A stretch of 64,000 bases of DNA from IMCC26256 sp046081705. Lineage in GTDB: Bacteria; Actinomycetota; Acidimicrobiia; IMCC26256. Under the pieces are notes generated by a model. That model was not told where the DNA came from and made no database searches. It was given only the letters and a program-made list of their open reading frames with translations. Positions 25,194 through 33,211 of this stretch are shown one piece after another (position 1 is the first letter of the stretch; each line of letters starts with the position of its first letter). A program made the position numbers and the translations under genes. Location: the NCBI GenBank assembly GCA_046081705.1, contig JBJTWK010000095.1:11241-75240 (forward strand), in the 5' to 3' direction.

Positions 25194-26690
25194 CTACGGG
25201 GTGGGGCCGGCCAGTCGCTCCACGAGTTCGAGGGGTGTGACGCAGGACTCGAGGAGGGCGCCCACGTGCTCGCGGGTGCCCTTGAGGGGATCCATCATCG
25301 GGATGCGGCGGAGCGGGTCCTCCCCCACGTCGAGCACGATGCTGTCCCAGTTCGCGGCGACGACGGCCTGGGGCCACCGGGCGAGGCAGGTGCCCCGGAA
25401 GTACGCACGGGTGCCGGACGGCGGCGTGGCGACCGCGTGCTCGACGACCCGCTCGTCGAGCACCCGCTCGATCCGGCCGGCCCGGACCAGTCGCTCGTAC
25501 AGCGAACGTTCCGGGCGGACGTCGTGGTACTGCAGGTCGACGAGGGCGAGCTTCGGGTCGCGCCAATCCAGATCGTCACGGGTCCGGAACCCGTCGAGCA
25601 CCGCCAGCTTGGTCACCCAGTCGAGGGTCCCGTCGAGTTCCATCGGGTCGCGCTCGAGTGCACCGAGCACGCGCTCCCAGCGGTCGAGGACGTCGAACCC
25701 GACCGTGGCGCCCCCGCAGTGCTCGAGCCCGGTGCGGGCGGCGTAGGCGCGGGCGCACCGGAGGAACTCCCACTGGATCTCGACCGCGGAGGCCGTCGTG
25801 CCGTCGCGCAGTTCGAGCGGGGTGCGGCAGGTGCGGTCGCGGGCGACGGTGCGCACCGCGTGCAGAGGTCCGACCACCGAGAGGTCGCGGTCGATCGCGC
25901 TGTCCTCGACCATGGCGAGCACGATCGCCGTGGTGCCGACCTTGAGCAGGGTGGCCACCTCGCAGAGGTTGGCGTCCCCCACGATCACGTGAAGGCGGCG
26001 GTACTCGTCCGGGAGGGCGTGGGGTTCGTCGCGGGTGTTCACGAGCGGCCGCTTCAGCGTGGTCTCGAGTCCGACCTCCTCCTCGAAGAAGTCGGCCCGG
26101 GCGCTGATCTGGAAGTCGCAACGGTCCCGTTCGTGCTCGGCCCCGACCTTCCCGGCCCCGGTGAAGACCTGACGGGTGACGAACCACGGGAGCATGGTGC
26201 GCACGATCTCCCCGAACGGCACCGAGCGGTCCATGAGGTAGTTCTCGTGGCAGCCGTAGGAGTTCGACTTGCCGTCCGAGTTGTTCTTGTAGACGACGAT
26301 CTCCTCGCCGGGCCCGAGCGCGCGCCCGGCGAGGCGCATCGACTCGGCGAGGATGCGCTCCCCCGCCTTGTCGGCGATGAGCACGTCGAGGGCGTCGGTG
26401 CACTCGGGCGTCGAGTACTCGGGGTGTGCGTGGTCCACGTAGTAGCGCGCGCCGTTCGTCAGGACCGCGTTCACGAGGTGGGTCTCGACCTCGGGCGGGT
26501 TCGACGGATCCCGCTGGAACCCGCGGGCGTCACGGGCCGGGGACTCGTCCTCGAAGTCCCAGCCGATGCGCTGATCCGCGACGTACGCGTTGATGAGCAC
26601 CGAGGACGCCACGACCGGGTTGTCGTCGGATCCGCCGCGGCGGCTGATGCCGTACTCGGTCTCGATGCCGCAGACCTTCGGGACCGCCAC
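25194..26690 (-). CDS. dop: Pup deamidase/depupylase Dop
   Basis: Deamidates the C-terminal Gln of Pup and also removes Pup from substrates. At 498 aa it is longer than PafA and homologous to it. GIETEYGISRRGG carries the ATP/Mg Glu10; YYVDHAHPEYSTPE carries the nucleophilic Asp86. The Dop-specific loop (about residues 38-62: DQRIGWDFEDESPARDARGF) distinguishes it from PafA. YKNNSDGKSNSYGCHENYL and PLVNTRDEPHA match the family. GTG 26690 follows AGGAG. It lies between mpa and pup on the same strand. Confidence 0.97.
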   Translation of the reverse strand: MAVPKVCGIETEYGISRRGGSDDNPVVASSVLINAYVADQRIGWDFEDESPARDARGFQRDPSNPPEVETHLVNAVLTNGARYYVDHAHPEYSTPECTDALDVLIADKAGERILAESMRLAGRALGPGEEIVVYKNNSDGKSNSYGCHENYLMDRSVPFGEIVRTMLPWFVTRQVFTGAGKVGAEHERDRCDFQISARADFFEEEVGLETTLKRPLVNTRDEPHALPDEYRRLHVIVGDANLCEVATLLKVGTTAIVLAMVEDSAIDRDLSVVGPLHAVRTVARDRTCRTPLELRDGTTASAVEIQWEFLRCARAYAARTGLEHCGGATVGFDVLDRWERVLGALERDPMELDGTLDWVTKLAVLDGFRTRDDLDWRDPKLALVDLQYHDVRPERSLYERLVRAGRIERVLDERVVEHAVATPPSGTRAYFRGTCLARWPQAVVAANWDSIVLDVGEDPLRRIPMMDPLKGTREHVGALLESCVTPLELVERLAGPTP

Positions 26691-26719
26691 CGTCGCTCCT
26701 GGTCCCGGTCGGGGTCGCC

Positions 26720-28480
26720 CTAGAGGTACTGACCGGTGGCGACGCGCTCGATCTGGCGTCCGCCGCCCGATTCACCGTCCTCGCCCTTGGCCAGCACCGT
26801 GCGGACGTAGACGATGCGCTCGCCCTTCTTGCCCGAGATCTTCGCCCAGTCGTCGGGGTTGGTCGTGTTGGGGAGGTCCTCGTGCTCGTGGAACTCCTGC
26901 CGGATCGAGTCGAGGAGGTCCTGGGTGCGGATGCCGGGGGCGTCGCCCGCGATCTGGCGCTTGATGGACAGCTTCTTGGCCCGCCGCACGATGTTCTCGA
27001 TCATGGCGCCCGACGAGAAGTCCTTGAAGTAGAGGATCTCCTTGTCACCGTTCTGGTACGTGACCTCGAGGAACCGGTTGGAGTCGTCGACCGCGTACAT
27101 GTCGGCGACGGCCCGGTCGATCATGCGGTCGATCGCCGTGACGCGGTCGTCGGCCCCCTCGAGATCCGCGGCCGCGATGGGGAGGCCGGGTTCGAGGTAC
27201 TGCCGGAAGATCTGCTTGGCGCTCGCCTCGTCGGGGCGCTCGATCTTGATCTTCACGTCGAGCCGGCCCGGACGCAGGATCGCCGGGTCGATGAGGTCCT
27301 CGCGGTTCGACGCACCGATCACGATGACGTTCTTCAGGCTCTCGACGCCGTCGATCTCGGCGAGCAACTGCGGCACGATGGTCGATTCGATGTCGGAGGA
27401 GATGCCGGTGCCGCGGGTGCGGAAGAGCGAGTCCATCTCGTCGAAGAAGACGATGACGGGCACGCCCTCCTCCGACTTCTCGCGCGCCCGCTCGAAGATG
27501 AGGCGGATCTGGCGCTCGGTCTCGCCGACGTACTTGTTGAGGAGCTCGGGGCCCTTCACGTTGAGGAAGTACGACCGTGTCTGCGCGTTCCCGGTCTTCT
27601 CGGCGACCCGCTTGGCCAACGAGTTGGCGACGGCCTTGGCGATGAGCGTCTTGCCGCAGCCCGGCGGGCCGTACAGCAGGATGCCCTTCGGCGGCTGCAG
27701 CCGATGCTCCGCGAACATGTCGGCGTACAGGTAGGGCAGCTCGACCGCGTCCTGGATCATCTCGATCTGCTCGTCGAGTCCGCCGACGTCGGCGTACGTG
27801 ACGTCGGGGACCTCCTCGAGCACGAGTTCCTCGACCTCGGGTCGCGGGATGCGTTCGATGAGCATGCCGGACCGGCCCTCCATGAGGAGGTGCTCACCCG
27901 CCCGCAGGCGCACGCCGATGAGGTCGTCGGCCAGCTCGCAGACCCGCTCCTCGTCGGCCCGGCCGACGATGAGGGCCCGGGTGCCGTCGGCGAGCAGCTC
28001 CTTGAAGACCACGACCTCGCCCTGGACCTCGGGACCCCGGGCCAGGACGACCGACAGCGAATCGTTGAGCACGATCTCCTGGCCGCGGCGCAGCGGGACC
28101 GACTCGAGCTCCGGGTGGAGGGCGACCCGCATCTTGCGGCCGGCGCTGAAGATGTCGACCGTGCCGTCGTCGTTGCGCCCGAGGAACGTGCCGTAGGCCG
28201 CCGGCGGTTGGGTGAGCTTCTCGACCTCCTCGCGCAGCGCCGCGATGTGCTCGCGTGCCTCGCGGAGGGTGGCCGAGAGGCGTTCGTTGTGGGCGACGGC
28301 CTGGGTGAGCTGCCCCTTCGTCTCGAGGAGGCGTTCCTCGAGGGTGCGCACCCGCTTCGGCGCCTCCTGGAGCCGGCGCGTCAGCACGGCGAGCTCCTCC
28401 TCGAGCGCCTTGATGCTCCCCTGGAGCTCCTCGACCTGCGCCGCGTACTCGGAGAGTCGCCGCTCGTGCTCGCTCGCCAC
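26720..28480 (-). CDS. mpa: Proteasomal ATPase Mpa/ARC
   Basis: AAA+ ring ATPase that unfolds pupylated substrates and feeds them to the 20S core. Residues 1-90 are a coiled coil that binds Pup. Two OB-like domains follow (about 95-215), then the AAA domain with Walker A GPPGCGKT (271-278) and Walker B VIVFFDEMD (342-350). The last residues are ATGQYL; the QYL end docks into the PrcA ring. GTG 28480 is preceded by AGGAGG and gives 586 aa; the frame is open far upstream without family similarity. It heads the cluster mpa-dop-pup-prcB-prcA-pafA. Confidence 0.97.
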   Translation of the reverse strand: MASEHERRLSEYAAQVEELQGSIKALEEELAVLTRRLQEAPKRVRTLEERLLETKGQLTQAVAHNERLSATLREAREHIAALREEVEKLTQPPAAYGTFLGRNDDGTVDIFSAGRKMRVALHPELESVPLRRGQEIVLNDSLSVVLARGPEVQGEVVVFKELLADGTRALIVGRADEERVCELADDLIGVRLRAGEHLLMEGRSGMLIERIPRPEVEELVLEEVPDVTYADVGGLDEQIEMIQDAVELPYLYADMFAEHRLQPPKGILLYGPPGCGKTLIAKAVANSLAKRVAEKTGNAQTRSYFLNVKGPELLNKYVGETERQIRLIFERAREKSEEGVPVIVFFDEMDSLFRTRGTGISSDIESTIVPQLLAEIDGVESLKNVIVIGASNREDLIDPAILRPGRLDVKIKIERPDEASAKQIFRQYLEPGLPIAAADLEGADDRVTAIDRMIDRAVADMYAVDDSNRFLEVTYQNGDKEILYFKDFSSGAMIENIVRRAKKLSIKRQIAGDAPGIRTQDLLDSIRQEFHEHEDLPNTTNPDDWAKISGKKGERIVYVRTVLAKGEDGESGGGRQIERVATGQYL

Positions 28481-28806
28481 GACCCCTCCTGTCCGGTACG
28501 CCGCCGCCCCGCGCGTGGGGTCGGACCCGATGCCGGTCACCCTAGCCACGCCACGTCGGTCCGATGCCGGATACCCGTTCGGGATCCGGGTACGATCCCG
28601 GGCCGTGGCGGGTCCCCCGGGGTCGGCCGCACGTTGGCACCGTGACGAGGCCGCGGACGTCGTTCCGAGCGAACGGCCCGAGCCCCTCCGACCACGGCGT
28701 CGGCGCCAGCAACCCGACAGCACGATTGCGCACGGACGGTGCGATTCCCGCCCGGGATCGACCTCCGGCCCGGCCTCCCCCGGCCGGTACGACCAGGGAG
28801 TCACAG
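28481..28806. promoter_or_regulatory. Divergent intergenic region, mpa and ferredoxin
   Basis: These 326 bases contain no convincing gene. On the minus strand TAGGGT (28544-28539) fits a -10 box and would give mpa a leader of about 50 nt ending in AGGAGG. On the plus strand TACGAT (28591-28596) is a possible -10 about 210 nt before the ferredoxin; it sits in a near-palindrome, GGGATCCGGGTACGATCCC. AGGGAG 6 nt before ATG 28807 is the ferredoxin ribosome-binding site. Confidence 0.4.
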
Positions 28807-29040
28807 ATGAAGGTGTGGATCGACCAGGACCTGTGCACCGGCGACGGCCTCTGCGAGGAGATCGCGCCCGCCGTGTTCACGCTGCTCGACGACGGACTCG
28901 CGTACGTCAAGGAGGGCGACAAGATCTTCAACAGCCCCGGCGGCGCCGAGGGGCTGGCGAACATCCCGGACGGCATGCTCGAGGCTGTGGTGGAGTCCGC
29001 CGAGGAGTGCCCCGGCGAGTGCATCTGCATCGAGGAGTAG
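28807..29040 (+). CDS. Single-cluster ferredoxin
   Basis: A 77-residue ferredoxin starting MKVWIDQDLCTGDGLCEEIA. The first two cysteines are spaced C-x5-C, and the C-terminal EECPGECICIEE supplies further cysteines. Ferredoxins with C-x5-C usually carry a 3Fe-4S or an atypical 4Fe-4S cluster and serve P450s or other oxidoreductases. Asp in CTGDGLC could act as a ligand. No partner enzyme is adjacent. ATG 28807 is supported by AGGGAG; the frame is open upstream without similarity. Two hairpins follow the stop. Confidence 0.92.
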   Translation: MKVWIDQDLCTGDGLCEEIAPAVFTLLDDGLAYVKEGDKIFNSPGGAEGLANIPDGMLEAVVESAEECPGECICIEE

Positions 29041-29119
29041 TCCCATCCCTGCCGAGGGCCGGCACGGATGGGATCGCACCGACGATCACCGGGACGGGAG
29101 GGCCGAGGCCCTCCCGTCC
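29041..29119 (+). terminator. Two hairpins after ferredoxin gene
   Basis: Hairpin 1: TCCCATCC (29041-29048) with GGATGGGA (29066-29073), with an inner TGCC/GGCA stem. Hairpin 2: GGACGGGAGGG (29092-29102) with CCCTCCCGTCC (29109-29119), a perfect 11-bp stem and a 6-nt loop. No U-tract follows. They probably end ferredoxin transcription and insulate the metal-transport unit. Confidence 0.6.
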
Positions 29120-29130
29120 TCGCGCCCGGA

Positions 29131-29188
29131 CCGGTCCGGACCGGTCCGGAACGTGCTGGAACGTGCGGATGAGGGCGGCTGGTAGGAT
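29131..29188 (+). promoter_or_regulatory. Putative mgtE promoter with 10-bp phased repeats
   Basis: CCGGTCCGGA occurs twice in tandem (29131-29150), followed by GGAACGTGC at 29148-29156 and again at 29158-29166, so four units repeat at 10-bp spacing. TAGGAT at 29183-29188 fits a -10 box. The repeats end just where a -35 would be, suggesting a regulator site on one face of the helix. Confidence 0.4.
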
Positions 29189-29194
29189 CCGGGG

Positions 29195-29435
29195 CGCTGC
29201 CGAGGGTCCGATGGCCCCGGCGAGCGGTCGACGAGACGAGCCGGTCCCCGAGGGCCGGCGACGAGGGAGGTGACGCAGATGTGCTCCGGCGAACCCCCGA
29301 GTAGACGTCGCCGCGCCCTCCCCGGTCCCGCCGCCTCCTGATCCGGCGGACCGCCCTCGGGCGCGGTGTGCTCGCACCGCCCGCCGCGTCGACCCGGATC
29401 GGTCCCGGTCGACGCTCCAACGCCCGGGAGTCGAC
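29195..29435 (+). promoter_or_regulatory. Candidate structured leader of the metal-transport operon
   Basis: The leader from the inferred start to ATG 29436 is about 240 nt. CGGCGACG (29256-29263) pairs perfectly with CGTCGCCG (29306-29313), enclosing GGAGG (29266-29270) and ATG (29279-29281) of a short ORF. Further hairpins are CCGGTCC/GGCCGG near 29241 and GCGGTG/CACCGC at 29363-29380. Known Mg leaders use such designs, but no recognised M-box consensus was found. Confidence 0.4.
29279..29341 (+). CDS. Candidate leader peptide upstream of MgtE-N gene
   Basis: Twenty codons starting at ATG 29279 and ending TGA: MCSGEPPSRRRRALPGPAAS. GGAGG lies 8 nt before the ATG. The peptide has a Pro-Pro pair and four consecutive Arg codons (AGA CGT CGC CGC), features that can slow ribosomes. 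It ends 94 nt before the next start. Its initiation region can be sequestered by an 8-bp helix. Translation and function are unproven. Confidence 0.4.
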   Translation: MCSGEPPSRRRRALPGPAAS

Positions 29436-30776
29436 ATGACCCGTCGCCCCTCCTTCCCCGCGTCGGCCGCCATCCGGCGGCGCCGGGAACGCCGAACCCA
29501 ACGGCTCCTCGCCAATCGATCGATCGCCGACGCGCTCGTCTCCGTCGCCGGCCTCGTCGGCCGTGCCGTCTCCACGGGCGACGGGGCCGAGGTCGGGCGC
29601 ATCGCGGACGTCGTCGTGCGGTGGCAGGACGAGCACTACCCCCCGGTGATCGGGCTGGTGGTCCGGGTCGGTCGTCGACGCGCCTACGTCCCGATCGCCA
29701 AGGTCGCCGAACTCTCCCACCGTGGCGCTCGCCTGACCGACGCCCGGCTCGACCTGCGCGACTTCGATCGCCGGACCGCCGAAGTCTGCCTCAACGCGGA
29801 CGTCATCGACCACCAACTCGTCGACATCGACGGGGTGCGCGTCGTGCGCGCCTCCGACCTGTACCTCGCGCACGTCAGCGAGGACGTCCGCCTGGTCGGG
29901 GTCGACGTCGGGTTCGTGACCCTGCTGCGCCGTCTTGGGCCGGCGACGCGTCGCACCCGTCCGACGCCCGAGCGGGTGATCGACTGGGCTTCGGTCCAGC
30001 CGTTCGCGGCCTCCGAGGGGTCGATGCGGTTGGCGACCCCGAACCAGGCGTTGCGACGGATGCGCCCGGCCGATCTCGCGGACCTCCTCGAGGAACTCGG
30101 TCGGGACGAGCGGCAGGAGCTGCTCTCGGCCCTCGAGCCCGAGGCCGCCGCGGACGCACTCGAGGAGATGGAGCCGGACGAATTGCGGGATCTCCTCCGC
30201 GAGATGACCCCCGAGGCCGCGGCCGCGCTCATCGTCGAGATGGAACCGGACGAGGCGGTCGACGCCCTGCGCGAACTCGAGGACGCCGAGGTCGAGGCGC
30301 TGCTCGCCACCATGGACCGCGCGACGGCACTCCAGCTCGCGACCCTGCTCGGGTACGACGAGGAGTCGGCCGGTGGCGTGATGACGACCAACCTCATCCT
30401 CGTGGCCGCCGACCAGACGGTCGCCGAGGTCCGGCGCATCCTCCGTTCCGAGGCCGAGCACCAGTCGGACGTCGACGCGGTCATCGTGGTCGACACCGAC
30501 GGCCGCCTCGTGCACGACATCGGACTGTTCGAACTGCTCGTCGCGGCGAAGGACGACCTCGTCGGCGACCTCACGAACGGTCCCGACCCGGTCACCGTCC
30601 TCCCCGAGGCCTCGGTGGAGGACGTCGTGGCCCAGTTCATCGACTCGCGGGGCTCCTCGGTCCTCGTGGTGGACGAGGACGATCGACCGATCGGCCGCAT
30701 CCTCGCCGACGACCTCGTCGACGCGCTCGTCCCGGAGCAGGGCAAGCTCCGGTTCCCGAGGTTCTTGGTCGGATGA
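29436..30776 (+). CDS. MgtE N-domain/CBS protein without membrane domain
   Basis: A 446-residue soluble protein. In order: a PRC-barrel-like part (about 35-100, VAGLVGRAVSTGDGAEVGRI), a second PRC-like part (about 115-165), the MgtE N-terminal superhelix (about 205-290, with ADLADLLEELGRDERQELLS and repeated E-x-P-D-E turns) and a CBS pair (about 300-440, ESAGGVMTTNLILVAADQTV). In true MgtE a five-helix Mg channel follows; here the protein stops. It probably senses Mg or nucleotides and controls the transporter encoded next, whose ATG overlaps its stop by 4 nt. ATG 29436 follows GGGAG. Confidence 0.9.
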   Translation: MTRRPSFPASAAIRRRRERRTQRLLANRSIADALVSVAGLVGRAVSTGDGAEVGRIADVVVRWQDEHYPPVIGLVVRVGRRRAYVPIAKVAELSHRGARLTDARLDLRDFDRRTAEVCLNADVIDHQLVDIDGVRVVRASDLYLAHVSEDVRLVGVDVGFVTLLRRLGPATRRTRPTPERVIDWASVQPFAASEGSMRLATPNQALRRMRPADLADLLEELGRDERQELLSALEPEAAADALEEMEPDELRDLLREMTPEAAAALIVEMEPDEAVDALRELEDAEVEALLATMDRATALQLATLLGYDEESAGGVMTTNLILVAADQTVAEVRRILRSEAEHQSDVDAVIVVDTDGRLVHDIGLFELLVAAKDDLVGDLTNGPDPVTVLPEASVEDVVAQFIDSRGSSVLVVDEDDRPIGRILADDLVDALVPEQGKLRFPRFLVG

Positions 30777-32041
30777 CGACCCCGACCCCGACCGCGCCGC
30801 GCCGACTCCGGCGCTGGGTCCGACCGACGGCGATCCTCGCCATCCTCGGTCCGGGACTCATCGCGGCGAACGCCGGGAACGACTCGGGCGGGATCGCGAC
30901 CTACTCCTCGGCCGGTGCGCAGTTCGGGTACAAGCCGTTGTTCCTCGCGGTGCTCATCACGCTCATGCTCATCGTGGTGCAGGAGATGGCGGCCCGGGTC
31001 GGGGTCTTCGGCGGTGAGGGCATCATGGCGCTCGTCCGCGAGCAGTTCTCGCTGCGGGTCGGCGCATTCGCCGTCCTGTGCCTCCTCGTCGCGAACCTCG
31101 GGCTCGTCGTCTCGGAGTTCGCCGGGATCGGTGCGGCGCTCGAGCTCTTCGGGGTGAGTCGGTACATCGCCGTCCCGGTGTCGGCGGTCGTGCTCATCGC
31201 AGTGGTCGTGTTCGGTTCCTACCGGTGGGCCGAGCGCATCTTCCTGACGCTCGCGCTCGCCTTCCTCGCATACCCGATCGCCATGGTCCTCGCGCAGCCC
31301 GACTGGAAGGCCGTGGCGGTGAACGCCGCGATCCCCCACTTCGTCGGCTCGAAGGCGTTCCTGCTCATGGCCGTGGCGCTCGTCGGCACCACCATCACGC
31401 CGTACATGCAGCTGTACCAGTCGGCCGCGGTCGCCGACCGCGGTGCGGACCCCGACGAGTACCCACGGGTGCGCACCGACGCGGTGGGCGGGGCCATCAT
31501 CGCCGGCGGCATCTTCATCTGCATCCTCATCGCCACGGCGGCCACCATCGGCGGGACGGGACCGCTCGACTCGGCGGCGCAGGCCGCGCGCGCGCTCGAA
31601 CCGGTCGCGGGTTCGGGGGCCCAGACCCTGTTCGGGATCGGCCTGCTCGGCGCGTCGGCCCTCGCGGCGGCCGTCGTGCCGTTGTCGACGTCCTACGGGA
31701 TCGCCGAGGCGATCGGGGCCGAGCGGTCGGTGTCCCGCCGGTTCTCCGAGGCCCCGTTCTTCCTCGGGTTCTTCGCGGCACAGGTGATCGTCGGCGCCGC
31801 GGTGGCGCTCGTGCCGGTGAACCTGTTCTCGCTGCTCATCGGCATGCAGATCCTCAACGGTCTCGTCACGCCGATCATCCTCGGGTTCCTGTACGTGCTC
31901 TCGAACCGGCGCGCCGTGGTCGGTCCCGCCGTGAGCAGCCCCCGGAACCGTGCCGCGGCCCTCCTGTGCGTCGTCACCGCGTCGGTCCTCGCCCTCGTGG
32001 TGGTCGGGGTGACCGTGGGCGGCTGGCTGGGCCTCGTCTGA
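30773..32041 (+). CDS. Nramp-family transporter with altered metal motifs
   Basis: A 422-residue membrane protein with about eleven helices. Canonical Nramp proteins bind Mn/Fe through DPGN in helix 1 and A/M-x-x-MPH in helix 6. Here helix 1 reads GLIAANAGNDSGGIATYSSA and helix 6 reads VGTTITPYMQLYQSA, so the Asp of DPGN and the soft Met ligand are both replaced. Loss of the Met favours harder ions such as Mg, as in Nramp-related Mg transporters. Coupling to an MgtE-N/CBS protein fits that. Substrate is inferred, not shown. The ATGA overlap indicates a coupled pair. Confidence 0.9.
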   Translation: MTTPTPTAPRRLRRWVRPTAILAILGPGLIAANAGNDSGGIATYSSAGAQFGYKPLFLAVLITLMLIVVQEMAARVGVFGGEGIMALVREQFSLRVGAFAVLCLLVANLGLVVSEFAGIGAALELFGVSRYIAVPVSAVVLIAVVVFGSYRWAERIFLTLALAFLAYPIAMVLAQPDWKAVAVNAAIPHFVGSKAFLLMAVALVGTTITPYMQLYQSAAVADRGADPDEYPRVRTDAVGGAIIAGGIFICILIATAATIGGTGPLDSAAQAARALEPVAGSGAQTLFGIGLLGASALAAAVVPLSTSYGIAEAIGAERSVSRRFSEAPFFLGFFAAQVIVGAAVALVPVNLFSLLIGMQILNGLVTPIILGFLYVLSNRRAVVGPAVSSPRNRAAALLCVVTASVLALVVVGVTVGGWLGLV

Positions 32042-32047
32042 CCCGGT

Positions 32048-33211
32048 TCAGCGCACCGCGCAGTCACCGGTCGGCACCGGGAGTGCGCCCGCCCGACGCA
32101 CGACCGGGGTGAACTCGGCGTCGGTCAGTGCGTAGGCGGTGGTGGCGGTATCGGGGTCGATCGCGAACGCGAGGCCGACGAGGCGCCCGTCCGTGCTCAC
32201 GAGTCCGGCGCCGGAGTCCCCCGGTTCGAGCGCTGCGGCCAGTACGAACACGTCGCGCCGGGTGTCGCGCCGGTCGTAGATGTCGCGCCCGGTCGCGGTG
32301 ATGCGCTCGGCGATGCGCGCGTCCTCGATCCGGAGCGGACCACCCCGGGGGTGCCCCGGGATGCCGACGAGGTCGCCGACCGACGCCGAGCCGGTGCGCA
32401 GGAAGGGCAGGCCCAGACCCGGCGCCCGGAGCACGGCGACGTCCCGGGCGGGGTCGAACGCGACCACGGTCGCCAGCAGGCTCGAACCGTCGGGCCGGAT
32501 GACCGCCGTGCGTTCCTCCCCCGCCACCACGTGGGCCGCGGTGAGGACCAGGTCGGCGCCGATCGCCACGCCGGTGCCGTCCTGGAGCAGCGAGCACGCG
32601 CGCCCCTCGATGCGCACCGTGGAACCGGCCGCTCGTGCCGCGACGGCCGGGCCGAGGACCCGGGTCGTGGGCGGGGTCCCGACCTCGCTCGAGGGGACGA
32701 CGGGGGTGCCGGGCCCGGGGCGGCCCGCAGCGAGGGTGCGGACCGACTCGACGACCGGTCCGGGCAGGGCGGGCCCGTGCCGATCGAGCAGCCGGGCGAT
32801 CGACGACGTACGGGTGAGTTCATCCGGCCAGCCGCTCGATGCGGCGGCGAGCGGCAGGAGGATCCACGCCGCGGCGGCGACGACGACCGCGCCGATCGCC
32901 GAGCCGAGCACGCGGTCGACGCGTCCGGGTCGGCGCTCGCGCCGTCCGACACCCAACGCGGAGCCGGCGAGTCCGCCCGCAAGCGCGCCCAGGCCCGCCG
33001 CACCGAGGACGGTGGCGACCGGACCGAGGAGGGTGCCGCCGTCGGATCCCCCGACGACCCGGTCGGCGACCGTCGGGAGGAGGGCGACGCCGAGCGCGGC
33101 CCCGAGCGCGAGTCCGATCCAGACCGCGAGTGATCGCAGGAACCCGACCGCGGCGCCCACGATCGACGCCAGCGTTGCGAGCGCGAGGACCGTGAGGTCG
33201 AGCGGGTTCAC
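32048..33211 (-). CDS. marP: MarP-type membrane serine protease
   Basis: A 387-residue protein. The N-terminal 120 residues form four hydrophobic helices of CvpA type (LDLTVLALATLASIVGAAVG first). A linker and a periplasmic trypsin-like domain follow with triad His227 (LVLTAAHVVAGEE), Asp257 (DPARDVAVLR) and Ser333 (LEPGDSGAGLV). Cys206 and a Cys near the C-terminus (PTGDCAVR) could form the MarP-type disulfide. In Mycobacterium MarP is needed for acid resistance. GTG 33211 overlaps the trmI stop by 4 nt. It converges on the Nramp gene with 6 nt between stops. Confidence 0.92.
   Translation of the reverse strand: MNPLDLTVLALATLASIVGAAVGFLRSLAVWIGLALGAALGVALLPTVADRVVGGSDGGTLLGPVATVLGAAGLGALAGGLAGSALGVGRRERRPGRVDRVLGSAIGAVVVAAAAWILLPLAAASSGWPDELTRTSSIARLLDRHGPALPGPVVESVRTLAAGRPGPGTPVVPSSEVGTPPTTRVLGPAVAARAAGSTVRIEGRACSLLQDGTGVAIGADLVLTAAHVVAGEERTAVIRPDGSSLLATVVAFDPARDVAVLRAPGLGLPFLRTGSASVGDLVGIPGHPRGGPLRIEDARIAERITATGRDIYDRRDTRRDVFVLAAALEPGDSGAGLVSTDGRLVGLAFAIDPDTATTAYALTDAEFTPVVRRAGALPVPTGDCAVR

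Noticed and set aside
22055..26690. pafA and dop as a recent gene duplication
   Set aside because: They are ancient paralogues with different roles; dop has its specific loop and the sequences are strongly diverged.
29126..29150. CRISPR-like or satellite array from CCGGTCCGGA repeats
   Set aside because: Only two tandem units with no spacers; better explained as a promoter-proximal binding site.
29195..29435. M-box (ykoK) magnesium riboswitch
   Set aside because: AGGTGACGC near 29268 faintly recalls the M-box, but the remaining conserved loops could not be found by eye; left as an unclassified leader.
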